A stretch of 64,000 bases of DNA from Sulfuricella sp. (GTDB lineage Bacteria; Pseudomonadota; Gammaproteobacteria; Burkholderiales; Sulfuricellaceae): the NCBI GenBank assembly GCA_023266195.1, contig JAHFRP010000001.1, positions 1-64,000 of the forward strand, written 5' to 3'. Numbering within the stretch: the first letter of the stretch is position 1; every line of letters starts with the position of its first letter. Position numbers and translations under genes: made by a program. The notes under the pieces are model-generated. The model did not search any database. It was given only the letters and a program-made list of their open reading frames with translations, and had not been told where the DNA came from. This document shows, piece after piece, positions 6,188 through 16,132 of the stretch.

Positions 6188-6838
6188 ATGGGCCACATCG
6201 CGGTAGTGGATTACGGCATGGGCAACCTGCGCTCGGTGGCGAAGGCGCTGGAGCACGTCGCCCCGGAGGCGCGCGTCAGCGTTACCAGCGACGCCGGCGA
6301 GATCGCGCAGGCGGATCGGGTGGTGTTCCCCGGCGTGGGCGCGATGCCGGATTGCATTCGCGAGCTGGATGCGCGCGGCTTGCGCGGGGCGCTGATCGAG
6401 GCGGCGCATGCCAAGCCATTCCTGGGCATTTGTCTGGGGATGCAGGCGTTGTTCGAGTCCAGCGAGGAAGGCCACGCCGCCGGGCTGGGCGTGCTGCCGG
6501 GCAAGGTCCGGCTGTTTCCGGCGGCGGCGATGCACGACGCCGAGGGGCAGCGCCTCAAGGTGCCGCACATCGGCTGGAACGAGGTCGATCAGACCGTGTC
6601 GCATCCGCTGTGGCAGGACATTCCCAGCGGCAGCCGCTTTTACTTCGTGCACAGTTATTATGTCGAGCCCGGCGCTGCCGGCCTGACCGCGGCCACGACC
6701 AGCTATCCGTTTGCTTTCGCCTGCGCCGTGGCGAGCAACAATATCTTTGCCGTGCAGTTCCACCCGGAAAAGAGCCAGGCCGCCGGTCTCAGGCTGCTGG
6801 CGAATTTCGTGGCCTGGGACGGAACGACCAGAGCCTGA
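6188..6838 (+). CDS. hisH: Imidazole glycerol phosphate synthase, glutaminase subunit
   Basis: HisH is a class I glutamine amidotransferase that releases ammonia and channels it through the HisF barrel to build the imidazole ring. The 216-residue protein has the nucleophile Cys near residue 82 in FLGICLGMQ and the His-Glu pair of the triad in VQFHPEKSQ near the C-terminus. The N-terminal DYGMGNLRSV is typical. Its partner hisF is two genes downstream. Confidence 0.97.
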   Translation: MGHIAVVDYGMGNLRSVAKALEHVAPEARVSVTSDAGEIAQADRVVFPGVGAMPDCIRELDARGLRGALIEAAHAKPFLGICLGMQALFESSEEGHAAGLGVLPGKVRLFPAAAMHDAEGQRLKVPHIGWNEVDQTVSHPLWQDIPSGSRFYFVHSYYVEPGAAGLTAATTSYPFAFACAVASNNIFAVQFHPEKSQAAGLRLLANFVAWDGTTRA

Positions 6839-6871
6839 TCCAATCCAATTCGAATATTTTATATAACCATC

Positions 6872-7617
6872 ATGTTGATCATTCCTGCAATTGACTTGAA
6901 AGACGGGCACTGCGTGCGTTTGAAACAAGGGTTGATGGAGGACGCCACGGTCTTTTCCGAAGACCCCGGCGCCATGGCCAAACACTGGCTCGATGCCGGC
7001 GCCCGCCGGCTCCACCTGGTCGACCTGAACGGCGCCTTCGCCGGCAAGCCGGTCAACAGCGACGCGATTCGCGCCATCGTCGATGCGGTCGGCGCCGACA
7101 TCCCGGTGCAGCTGGGCGGCGGCATCCGCGACCTGGAAACCATCGAGCGCTACCTGGACAACGGCATCAGCTACGTCATCATCGGCACGGCGGCAGTGAA
7201 AAATCCCGGCTTCCTGCACGAGGCGTGCTACGCCTTCCCCGGCCAGATCATCGTCGGCCTCGACGCCAAGGACAGCAAGGTGGCGGTGGACGGCTGGTCG
7301 AAGGTCACCGGCCATGACGTGATCGACTTGGCCAAGAAATTCGAGGGCTACGGCGTGGAAGCGGTGGTCTATACCGACATCGGCCGCGACGGCATGCTCT
7401 CCGGCGTGAATGTCGATGCGACGGTGAATCTGGCGCGGGCGCTGACCATCCCGGTCATCGCCAGCGGCGGCATCACCAACCTGGATGACGTGAAGAACCT
7501 GTGCGGGGTCGAGTCCGAGGGCATCATGGGCGCGATCACCGGCCGGGCGATTTACGAAGGCACGCTGAATTTCGCCGAGGCGCAGAAGATGGCCGACGAG
7601 CTGGGCGGAACGGCCTG

Positions 7618-7618
<1 letters not shown>
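6872..7618 (+). CDS. hisA: Phosphoribosylformimino-AICAR-phosphate isomerase
   Basis: HisA catalyses the Amadori rearrangement of ProFAR to PRFAR. It is a 248-residue (beta/alpha)8 barrel with two phosphate-binding half-barrel motifs, [13 protein letters not shown] and [12 protein letters not shown]. The catalytic acid Asp is in IPAIDLKDG near residue 8, and the second Asp is in [14 protein letters not shown]. The stop overlaps the hisF start (TGATG), so hisA and hisF are translationally coupled. Confidence 0.97.
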
Positions 7619-8387
<769 letters not shown>

Positions 8388-8391
<4 letters not shown>

Positions 8392-8783
8392 GTGCAAAAG
8401 ATATTTGGCTGAACAAGGTGAAGTGGACGGACGACGGCCTGGTGCCGGTGATCGCCCAGGATGCGGCGAGCGGTACGGTGCTGATGTTCGCCTGGATGAA
8501 CCGCGAGGCGCTCAAGCTCACCGCCGAGCGCGGCGAAGCGGTGTACTGGTCGCGTTCGCGCAAGAAGCTGTGGCACAAGGGCGAGGAATCCGGCCACGTG
8601 CAGAAGGTGAAGGAAATCCGCCTCGATTGCGACGAGGACGTGGTGTTGCTCAGGGTCGAACAGATCGGCGGCATCGCCTGCCACACCGGGCGCAACCACT
8701 GCTTTTTCCAGAAGCTGGAAAAATGCCAGTGGGTGACGGTCGATCCGGTGCTGAAAGACCCGGCGGAGATCTACAAGCGATGA
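8388..8783 (+). CDS. hisI: Phosphoribosyl-AMP cyclohydrolase
   Basis: This is the monofunctional cyclohydrolase that opens the adenine ring of PR-AMP; the pyrophosphohydrolase is a separate gene, hisE. The 131-residue protein has the zinc and magnesium ligands in [13 protein letters not shown] and [10 protein letters not shown], and the typical [10 protein letters not shown] and [14 protein letters not shown] blocks. The start ATG overlaps the hisF stop (ATGA). Confidence 0.97.
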
Positions 8784-9097
8784 GCGATATCCTGAGCCGC
8801 CTGGCGGATACCCTGGAAAGCCGCAAGCACGCCGACCCGGCGAGTTCCTACGTGGCCAGGCTGTATGGCAAGGGGCTGGACACGATCCTGAAAAAGATCG
8901 GCGAGGAAGCGGCGGAAACCATCGTCGCCGCCAAGAACGGCGAACAGCAGCAAATCGTATACGAAACCGCCGATTTGTGGTTTCATTGCCTGGTGATGTT
9001 GGCGAGCCAGGGCTTACGGCCGGAACAGGTGCTGGACGAACTGGCTCGGCGCGAAGGACTGTCGGGCCTGGCGGAGAAGGCGGCGAGGAAGGATTGA
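8780..9097 (+). CDS. hisE: Phosphoribosyl-ATP pyrophosphohydrolase
   Basis: HisE hydrolyses PR-ATP, the HisG product, to PR-AMP. The 105-residue all-helical protein carries the MazG-like magnesium motif [15 protein letters not shown] and [14 protein letters not shown]. Starts overlapping the hisI stop (ATGA), and its own stop overlaps the HIT gene start (TGATG). Its substrate depends on HisG, of which only 3' fragments are visible in this window. Confidence 0.96.
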   Translation: MSDILSRLADTLESRKHADPASSYVARLYGKGLDTILKKIGEEAAETIVAAKNGEQQQIVYETADLWFHCLVMLASQGLRPEQVLDELARREGLSGLAEKAARKD

Positions 9098-9432
9098 TGA
9101 GCGACTGCATTTTTTGCAAGATCGTGGCGGGCGAGATTCCCAGCCGCAAGGTGTACGAGGACGGCGAACTAATTGCTTTCCACGACGTCAATCCTGCTGC
9201 GCCCGTGCATTTCATGATCGTGCCGAAAGAGCACATCGCTTCGTTGGAGGACTGCCATGCCCGGCATGAAATGCTGCTGGGCCGCATCCTCCTGTTGGCG
9301 CCAAAATTGGCGAAGGAACAGGGATTGCAAGACGGCTTCAAGACCGTGATCAATACCGGCAAGGGCGGCGGTCAGGTGGTGTTTCACCTGCACGTCCATG
9401 TCATCGGCGGCGGCACGTTGCCGCACGTTTAA
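9097..9432 (+). CDS. HIT-family nucleotide phosphoramidase (HinT-like)
   Basis: A 111-residue histidine-triad protein ending in the catalytic HLHVHVIGG (His-x-His-x-His-x-x). The N-terminal CIFCKIVAGEIPSRKVYED is typical of the HinT branch. Family members hydrolyse purine nucleoside phosphoramidates and aminoacyl-adenylates. Translationally coupled to hisE; the link between his genes, a HIT gene and tatA is a recurring arrangement in this group. The substrate here is unknown. Confidence 0.93.
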   Translation: MSDCIFCKIVAGEIPSRKVYEDGELIAFHDVNPAAPVHFMIVPKEHIASLEDCHARHEMLLGRILLLAPKLAKEQGLQDGFKTVINTGKGGGQVVFHLHVHVIGGGTLPHV

Positions 9433-9450
9433 ATCTGGAGGAGGGTAACA

Positions 9451-9672
9451 ATGGGTTCATTTAGCATCTGGCATTGGCTGATCGTACTGGTGATCGTATT
9501 GGCGATTTTCGGCACCAAGAAGCTGCGCAACATCGGCGGCGACCTGGGCGGTGCGGTGAAGAGTTTCAAGGACGCCGTCAAGGAAGAGGAAAAAACTCCG
9601 AAGATCGAGGCGCCGGAGCACAAGACCGGGCAGACCATCGAGGGCGAAGTCAAGAACAAGACGGTGTCGTAG
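9451..9672 (+). CDS. tatA: Sec-independent translocase subunit TatA
   Basis: TatA forms the size-variable pore of the twin-arginine pathway, which exports folded proteins across the inner membrane. The 73-residue protein has one N-terminal membrane helix ([16 protein letters not shown]), the hinge [18 protein letters not shown] and a charged amphipathic tail. A good Shine-Dalgarno (ggagg) precedes the start. The Rieske protein encoded at 15536 carries a twin-arginine-type signal and is a likely client. Confidence 0.96.
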   Translation: MGSFSIWHWLIVLVIVLAIFGTKKLRNIGGDLGGAVKSFKDAVKEEEKTPKIEAPEHKTGQTIEGEVKNKTVS

Positions 9673-9678
9673 CCGGCC

Positions 9679-10092
9679 ATGTTCGATATCAGCTTTTCGG
9701 AGTTGGCTCTGATCGGCGTCGTTGCGCTGGTCGTCGTTGGCCCGGAACGTTTACCGAAAGTGGCGCGAACCGCCGGTCTGCTGTTCGGGCGGGCGCAGCG
9801 CTATGTTTCCGAGGTCAAGGCGGACATCAATAACCAGCTCAAGCTGGAAGAGTTGCGCAAGATCGAGGCCGATCTGCGGGAAAAAGCCTCGACCGCGGAA
9901 CATGCGATCGTCGAGGAAACGCAGCGCACCGGCCAGGAGTTCAAGAGCGCGGTCGAAGCCGCCGCACCATTGGCAATGCCAGCCGAAATCGCGGCAGCCG
10001 GCCCTGTCGAGGCGCCCGCCGCCTCGCCGCAGCTCGAATTGGGGCTGGATGCTGCGCATTCCAAGGCGGAATCACCCACTCAGCCTTCCTGA
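9679..10092 (+). CDS. tatB: Sec-independent translocase subunit TatB
   Basis: TatB works with TatC as the receptor for twin-arginine signal peptides. The 137-residue protein starts MFDISFSELALIGVVALVVV, with the Glu in the membrane helix conserved in the family, then GPERLPKVARTAG. An amphipathic helix and a long Ala/Glu-rich tail follow. It starts 6 bp after tatA. Confidence 0.95.
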   Translation: MFDISFSELALIGVVALVVVGPERLPKVARTAGLLFGRAQRYVSEVKADINNQLKLEELRKIEADLREKASTAEHAIVEETQRTGQEFKSAVEAAAPLAMPAEIAAAGPVEAPAASPQLELGLDAAHSKAESPTQPS

Positions 10093-10115
10093 GCCTTTTC
10101 TTTTCCTGAATTCAC

Positions 10116-10934
10116 GTGATCAATCCAGAAACTTCCGAATCCTTCATTTCGCACCTGATGGAACTGCGCAACCGGCTGATACACGCGCTGGTTGCGGTAG
10201 GGCTGGTGTTCGTCTGTCTTTTCCCGTTCGCCAGCGACCTCTATGCCATCCTGGCGCATCCGTTGCTGGCGGTGTTGCCCAAGGGCGGGCAGATGATCGC
10301 CACCGACGTGACCACGCCGTTCTTCGTGCCGATGAAAGTGGCGATGATGGCGTCGCTCATGATCGCGCTGCCCTATGTGCTCTACCAGATATGGGCTTTC
10401 ATCGCGCCGGGCCTGTACGCCCATGAAAAGCGCCTGATCGCACCCCTGGTCGTGGCCAGCACCGTGCTTTTCCTGTGCGGCATGGCGTTCGCCTATTTCC
10501 TGGTGTTCCCGATCGTGTTCGGCTTTGTCACCTCCGTTGCCCCACACGGCGTGGCCGTGATGACCGACATCAACAAATACCTGGACTTCGTGCTGACCCT
10601 GTTCGTCGCTTTCGGCATCACCTTCGAAGTGCCGGTGGCGGTGGTGGTGCTGGTGAGGATGGGATTCGTCAGCGTCGAGAAACTGCGCGAGATTCGGCCC
10701 TACATGATCGTCGGCGCTTTCGTCATCGGCGCCATTTTCACGCCGCCCGACGTGGTTTCCCAGGTCATGCTGGCGGTGCCGCTGTGGCTGCTGTACGAGC
10801 TGGGTATCCTGGTCGCCGCGATGATGGTGAAGAACGCCGCTGCCGCCAAAGACGAGGCGGATTACCAGCCGCTCAGCGACGAGGAAATGGAGCGCGAGCT
10901 GGACGCCGTAGAGGCGGAGAAGAAGAACGGCTAG
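10116..10934 (+). CDS. tatC: Sec-independent translocase subunit TatC
   Basis: TatC is the six-helix membrane core that binds twin-arginine signal peptides. The 272-residue protein begins at a GTG codon. It shows the N-terminal SFISHLMELRNRLIHA with the conserved Glu and Arg, FFVPMKVAMMAS, and FGITFEVPVAVVVLVRMG. The C-terminal 35 residues are charged and cytoplasmic. Confidence 0.97.
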   Translation: MINPETSESFISHLMELRNRLIHALVAVGLVFVCLFPFASDLYAILAHPLLAVLPKGGQMIATDVTTPFFVPMKVAMMASLMIALPYVLYQIWAFIAPGLYAHEKRLIAPLVVASTVLFLCGMAFAYFLVFPIVFGFVTSVAPHGVAVMTDINKYLDFVLTLFVAFGITFEVPVAVVVLVRMGFVSVEKLREIRPYMIVGAFVIGAIFTPPDVVSQVMLAVPLWLLYELGILVAAMMVKNAAAAKDEADYQPLSDEEMERELDAVEAEKKNG

Positions 10935-10987
10935 TGCGGTGCTTGTCGCGAATTGATGGAACCGTTTAGGCAACAATCACAGAGCCT

Positions 10988-11013
10988 GTGGGTACGGCTT
11001 TAGCCGTACCCAC
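10988..11013. terminator. Perfect hairpin after tatC
   Basis: gtgggtacggct (10988-10999) and agccgtacccac (11002-11013) form a 12-bp perfect stem with a two-base centre. It sits between the convergent tatC and GGDEF genes and could terminate from both sides, but there is no T-run, so it may be a dispersed repeat. Confidence 0.4.
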
Positions 11014-11047
11014 AAGGCTGCACCCGCAGGGAGTGGCCGCATGCGGC

Positions 11048-11091
11048 ACTCCGACTTTCTATCGACTGAAGTCGATGAAAGATCGTATTTC
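11048..11091. repeat. Hairpin repeat, copy 1 (ACTCCGACTTTC ... GAAAGATYGTAT)
   Basis: The frame actccgactttc ... gaaagatcgtat encloses a hairpin with arms atcgact/agtcgat. The same frame occurs at 51495-51535 with arms atgcgct/agcgcat. The flanks are conserved while the arm bases change in compensating pairs. Confidence 0.6.
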
Positions 11092-11143
11092 CCCGCCGCG
11101 AGCGGCAAGCTGCCCGCATAGGCGAAAGCCTGACCCACCGTTA

Positions 11144-13012
11144 TCAGTAGCTGCCCGTCTCCTGCTGCCACATGGCGGGAACAAAGCGGAGCACGCGGTT
11201 GCGGCCCTGCTCCTTGGCCTGGTATAGCGCCACGTCGGCGTATTTGACCACCTGCCAGAAGGTGTCCGCGTCGTCCGGAAATTCAGACACCCCGATCGAG
11301 ATGGTTTTCTGCAGCACATTGCCGGGGAGCTGAACCTTGGTTTCCTCGACCTTGGCGCGAATCTTCTCGGCGATTTTCAGCGCATCCTCGGCGCCGGAAT
11401 CCATCAGGATAATGAGGAACTCCTCCCCGCCGTAGCGCACCACCAAATCCGACGACCGCACGCTTTTGGCGAGGATTTCGGCCAGGGTCTTGAGTACCTT
11501 GTCGCCCGCCTCGTGGCCGAAGGTGTCGTTGACTTGCTTGAAGTAGTCCAGATCCAGCATCAGCACCGCGAAAGGGGACTTCCTGCGCTGGCTGGTGGCC
11601 ACCAGGGTGGTGATGTATTCCTCCAGGAAGCGGCGGTTGTACAGGCCGGTCATCGCATCGCGCAGAGAGCTTTCGCGCAGATGCTCCATCAGGCGCTTCG
11701 CTTCGAGCACAGGCCCCGCCTCGCGCAGATAGACCGCGATGAAGGGCACGAGGAGCTTGGCGAATTGGCCCTGTTCGGGGGTGAACACCATTTGCACCAC
11801 GCAGCCGACGGCGCCGGACTGGGTCATCGGCAAACAGATGTGCGTGCGCTCCTCCGTCGGGTCGTCGTTGCGGAACATGGTGCAGATTCCGGGAAAGTCC
11901 ACGGCGTTCACGGCGTGCCCGGTGCGTTTCACCCGGCAGGCGCTGGCATCGATCAATATTTGCTGATCGCACCAGCGGCAGGGGGCGTTGACTTCGTCGT
12001 CGACGACGATGGGCGTGATGCGGTTCTTGCTCGACGACACCTCGTAGATCGAAAACTGGTGGAAATCGTACTTGTCGTTCAATACCCGCGCCAGGCGCTG
12101 GTACACCTCCGGCTTGCTCTGGTCTTCCTCGATCGCCTGCTTGAATTGGGCCGCTTCCACCAGGCCTTCCACCATTTCGGTGGCGGTGACGAGCTGGTTG
12201 CCGGTGTTCTGGGGATGGAAGCCGCCCATCAGCTCGCTGATGCGGCGGCTGATGGTGGAAATGCCTTCGTCCAGGAATCCCATCAGTCGATTGAGGTGGC
12301 CGGCGATTTCGCCCACCTCGTCCGAAGTGCGCTGTTCGATTCTCCCACTGAACGTTCCGCCGACCGCCTGGGTGACGACCGTGCTTACCGAGCGCGTGGT
12401 TTCCACCAGCGGGCGAAGCAGCCGCCGCAGCAGCAGGAGCGAAATCGCGCCGGTCAGGAGCACCAGCGCGACCACCATGCCGACGGTAAAGACGGCCTGT
12501 CGCTTGACTTCATGAAGCGGAATGTCGATGGCGACCGCGCCCAGCACCGTGCCATGGGCGACTTGGTGGCATTGCAGGCAGTTGGGCGTTCCCAGGCTGC
12601 TGGCGGTGTAGGGGATGACGGCATGGAAAACCTGCTCGCCGTTTCTTTCCTCCACCTGGAAAGCGGAGGCGCCACGGCTGATGACCTCGTTCTCTTTTTC
12701 GCTTGCTGTGGCTTCCTGCGCGAGGCCCGGCCCGAACTGTTTGGACACCGCCGGCCCCCTGATCACGCGCACGCCCTGGACGCCAGGCACGCCGTTGAGC
12801 CGCTCAAGGAATTCCGGGCGCTTGCCGATGGTTCCGTTCACCATGCTTTCCGTCAGCCCGACCTTGATCGATTCCGCCACCGAGCGGGCATGGCGTTCGG
12901 CGGTGTAGAGCGAGAACTGGCGGAAGGAATACAGGCTGACTGCGACCAACAGCACCATCAGCAGGCCCATCAGGGCGGAAAAAAAGATGAGTACCTTGGC
13001 GTTGAGGGTCAT
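11144..13012 (-). CDS. Membrane diguanylate cyclase with CxxCH sensor
   Basis: A 622-residue protein likely to make cyclic di-GMP. In order: membrane helix at about 7-28, a periplasmic sensor of about 145 residues ending in the heme-c motif CLQCH (145-149), a second helix at about 174-195, a HAMP region to about 250, a GAF-like domain (about 285-440), and a GGDEF domain. The catalytic motif is RYGGEEF (GGEEF at about 528-532), and an RSSD product-inhibition site lies five residues before it. The GAF-like part holds an unusual Cys set (CRWC at 345-348, then Cys near 359, 377, 393 and 404), which may bind metal or sense redox. The sensor resembles Tll0287/DUF3365-type heme domains. Ligand and partners are unknown. 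It runs convergent to tatC. Confidence 0.93.
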   Translation of the reverse strand: MTLNAKVLIFFSALMGLLMVLLVAVSLYSFRQFSLYTAERHARSVAESIKVGLTESMVNGTIGKRPEFLERLNGVPGVQGVRVIRGPAVSKQFGPGLAQEATASEKENEVISRGASAFQVEERNGEQVFHAVIPYTASSLGTPNCLQCHQVAHGTVLGAVAIDIPLHEVKRQAVFTVGMVVALVLLTGAISLLLLRRLLRPLVETTRSVSTVVTQAVGGTFSGRIEQRTSDEVGEIAGHLNRLMGFLDEGISTISRRISELMGGFHPQNTGNQLVTATEMVEGLVEAAQFKQAIEEDQSKPEVYQRLARVLNDKYDFHQFSIYEVSSSKNRITPIVVDDEVNAPCRWCDQQILIDASACRVKRTGHAVNAVDFPGICTMFRNDDPTEERTHICLPMTQSGAVGCVVQMVFTPEQGQFAKLLVPFIAVYLREAGPVLEAKRLMEHLRESSLRDAMTGLYNRRFLEEYITTLVATSQRRKSPFAVLMLDLDYFKQVNDTFGHEAGDKVLKTLAEILAKSVRSSDLVVRYGGEEFLIILMDSGAEDALKIAEKIRAKVEETKVQLPGNVLQKTISIGVSEFPDDADTFWQVVKYADVALYQAKEQGRNRVLRFVPAMWQQETGSY

Positions 13013-13201
13013 GATGTGGGGGCCGCCGCGTCAGAATGGTGATTGCGGAGGATATTAGAGGTTTTTCCGGGGCGGTGCAATGGAACCCGGCAGCCGCCCG
13101 GGTGCGGTGCGGCGGGGAATGGCCCGTGCGCGCTCCGGGCATATCGGAAGGGGGTTTAGCGGAGTAATCGGCCGTTTGCCGCAAATCGCGCCGAAGAACT
13201 A

Positions 13202-13259
13202 CTGTAGGGTGCGCCGTGCGCACCATTGCGGCCACTGGCGCGCACGGCGCACCCTACAG
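13202..13259. repeat. Dispersed palindrome with 20-bp perfect arms
   Basis: ctgtagggtgcgccgtgcgc (13202-13221) is matched exactly by its inverse complement at 13240-13259 around an 18-base loop. It lies in the 290-bp gap between the GGDEF gene and the 3' end of the protease gene. I see nothing else in that gap. The sequence resembles a TAGGGTGCGC-type dispersed repeat family rather than a terminator, as no T-run follows. Confidence 0.7.
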
Positions 13260-13302
13260 AAACAATGGGTTGCATGGCGTTTCTTGAGAGAGTCTGCTCG
13301 CG

Positions 13303-14448
<1,146 letters not shown>

Positions 14449-14524
14449 GTTTTTCTCGTGAGCTTGATGATTGTCATGGGCGGCAAAACCCAAAGCCGCC
14501 ATAATTCCTAACGTTAGGGCGCTT

Positions 14525-15271
14525 ATGGAACTTTACAAGCTGGCAAATTATACCGGGCAATTGCTGGATGCAGGCCGCTTCCGCGATTATTGCCCAAACG
14601 GGGTGCAGGTGGAAGGCCGTCCCGAGGTCGCCTTTCTGGCGAGTGGGGTGAGCGCCGGCCTCGATGTGCTCGAAGCCTCCATCGAAGCCGGCGCGGACGC
14701 GATCCTGGTTCATCACGGCTATTTCTGGAAAGGCGAGGATGCCCGTGTCGTGGGGGTGAAGCGGGCGCGCATCGAGCTGCTGCTGCGCAACAACGTAAGC
14801 CTGTTGGCCTATCACCTTCCGCTCGATGCCCATCCCGAGCTGGGCAACAACGCGCAGCTCGCCGCCCGGCTCGGCTTCGAGATCGAAGGCTGGTTCGGCG
14901 AACAGAATACCGCATGCTTCGGCGGCATGGCGCCGCCGATGTCGCTGTCGGGTCTCTCTGCGCGGGTGGGGGAGGCGCTGCGGCGGCAGCCTCTGGCGAT
15001 CGGCGACGGCGACAGGACAGTGCGCCGCATTGCCTGGTGCAGCGGCGCGGCGCAAGGGTATTTCGAGGAGGCGGCCGGTTTGGGTGTGGATGCATTCCTC
15101 ACCGGCGAGATCTCCGAGCGGCACGTCCATCTGGCGCGGGAAACGGGCGTGGCGTTCATCGCCGCCGGTCACCACGCGACCGAGCGCTATGGCGTGCGGG
15201 CGTTGGGCGAGCATCTGGCCGCGCAATTCGGCATCGAACACCGCTTCTTCGATATCGATAACCCGGTGTGA
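14525..15271 (+). CDS. Nif3-like dinuclear metal-centre protein
   Basis: A 248-residue member of the Nif3/YbgI family (DUF34), related in E. coli to YbgI. Metal-binding His residues are visible in ILVHHGYFWKG, in LLAYHLPLDAHPELGNN, and in the C-terminal GHHATERYGVRALGEHL. The biochemical role of the family is unsettled; GTP cyclohydrolase and hydrolase roles have been proposed. The ATG at 14525 gives the usual family N-terminus. Confidence 0.92.
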   Translation: MELYKLANYTGQLLDAGRFRDYCPNGVQVEGRPEVAFLASGVSAGLDVLEASIEAGADAILVHHGYFWKGEDARVVGVKRARIELLLRNNVSLLAYHLPLDAHPELGNNAQLAARLGFEIEGWFGEQNTACFGGMAPPMSLSGLSARVGEALRRQPLAIGDGDRTVRRIAWCSGAAQGYFEEAAGLGVDAFLTGEISERHVHLARETGVAFIAAGHHATERYGVRALGEHLAAQFGIEHRFFDIDNPV

Positions 15272-15535
15272 ATTTAGTTTGTCGTGATAAAAATGAATTT
15301 ATAAACAATGCGCTGTTGTCCGGTGGTCAGGCGTAGACAAGAAATGGGTTTAAGTATTTGCGGGAAATTGGTTACAATTGCGAGGTTTGTGTCTCAAGAA
15401 TAATTTCAGACAGGGTTATCCTGATGTTTTAGCGGCAGATTGTTTTTTTATAGCTGGGCGCCGCCGATATTGCAAGCCGGGTTGTCGGGTCAAGGTCGGG
15501 CGTGTTGTGAAATTTCCAAAATGGGGATTCAGTGT
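15272..15535 (+). other. Intergenic region before petA
   Basis: The 264-bp region is AT-rich in its first half and should contain the promoter of the petABC operon. A TACAAT hexamer lies at 15373-15378, but I cannot pair it with a convincing -35. No gene or palindrome of note was found. Confidence 0.35.
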
Positions 15536-16129
15536 ATGAGCCAAAATGAAGTGGACCGCAGCAAACGGAGGTTCCTGATTGCTGCTACGACTGCGGTCGG
15601 TGGGGTCGCGACGGTGGGGGTAGCGGTTCCTTTCCTCGCGAGTATGATGCCGAGCCAGCGGGCGAAAGCCGCCGGCGCACCGGTTGAAGTGGACATCAGC
15701 AAGGTCGAGCCGGGCATGATCCTGAGCGTGGAATGGCGCGGCAAGCCGGTATGGATCGTGAACCGGACCAAGGAAATGCTGGACTTGCTGGCCAAGCACG
15801 ACGATCAGCTCGCCGATCCGAAATCCGAAGTGGAGCAGCAGCCGTCTTACTGCAAGAACGCGACGCGTTCGATCAAGCCGAATATGCTCGTGGCCGTGGG
15901 CATCTGCACCCACCTCGGCTGCTCGCCGACCTTCCGCAAGGATCTGGGCGCGCCCGACCTCGGGGCCGATTGGCCGGGCGGCTTCTTCTGCCCCTGCCAC
16001 GGTTCCCGTTTCGACCTGGCCGCGCGCGTGTTCAAGGGTGTGCCCGCGCCGACCAACCTGGTCATTCCGCCCCACAAGTATTTGAGCGATAGCCGCATTC
16101 TGGTCGGCGAAGACAGCAAGGGAGCTTGA
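15536..16129 (+). CDS. petA: Ubiquinol-cytochrome c reductase, Rieske iron-sulfur subunit
   Basis: The Rieske subunit of the cytochrome bc1 complex passes one ubiquinol electron to cytochrome c1. The 197-residue protein starts with a twin-arginine-type signal (SKRRFLIAATTAVGG) that serves as membrane anchor. The [2Fe-2S] cluster ligands are in CTHLGCSP (about residues 123-128) and CPCHGSRFD. The start at 15536 was chosen because it gives the family N-terminus; the frame is open upstream. Three bp separate it from petB. Confidence 0.98.
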   Translation: MSQNEVDRSKRRFLIAATTAVGGVATVGVAVPFLASMMPSQRAKAAGAPVEVDISKVEPGMILSVEWRGKPVWIVNRTKEMLDLLAKHDDQLADPKSEVEQQPSYCKNATRSIKPNMLVAVGICTHLGCSPTFRKDLGAPDLGADWPGGFFCPCHGSRFDLAARVFKGVPAPTNLVIPPHKYLSDSRILVGEDSKGA

Positions 16130-16132
16130 TAA

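Noticed and set aside
15272-15535. An upstream extension of petA to 15440.
   Set aside because: The extra residues have no Rieske-like sequence and precede a complete twin-arginine-type signal starting at 15536.
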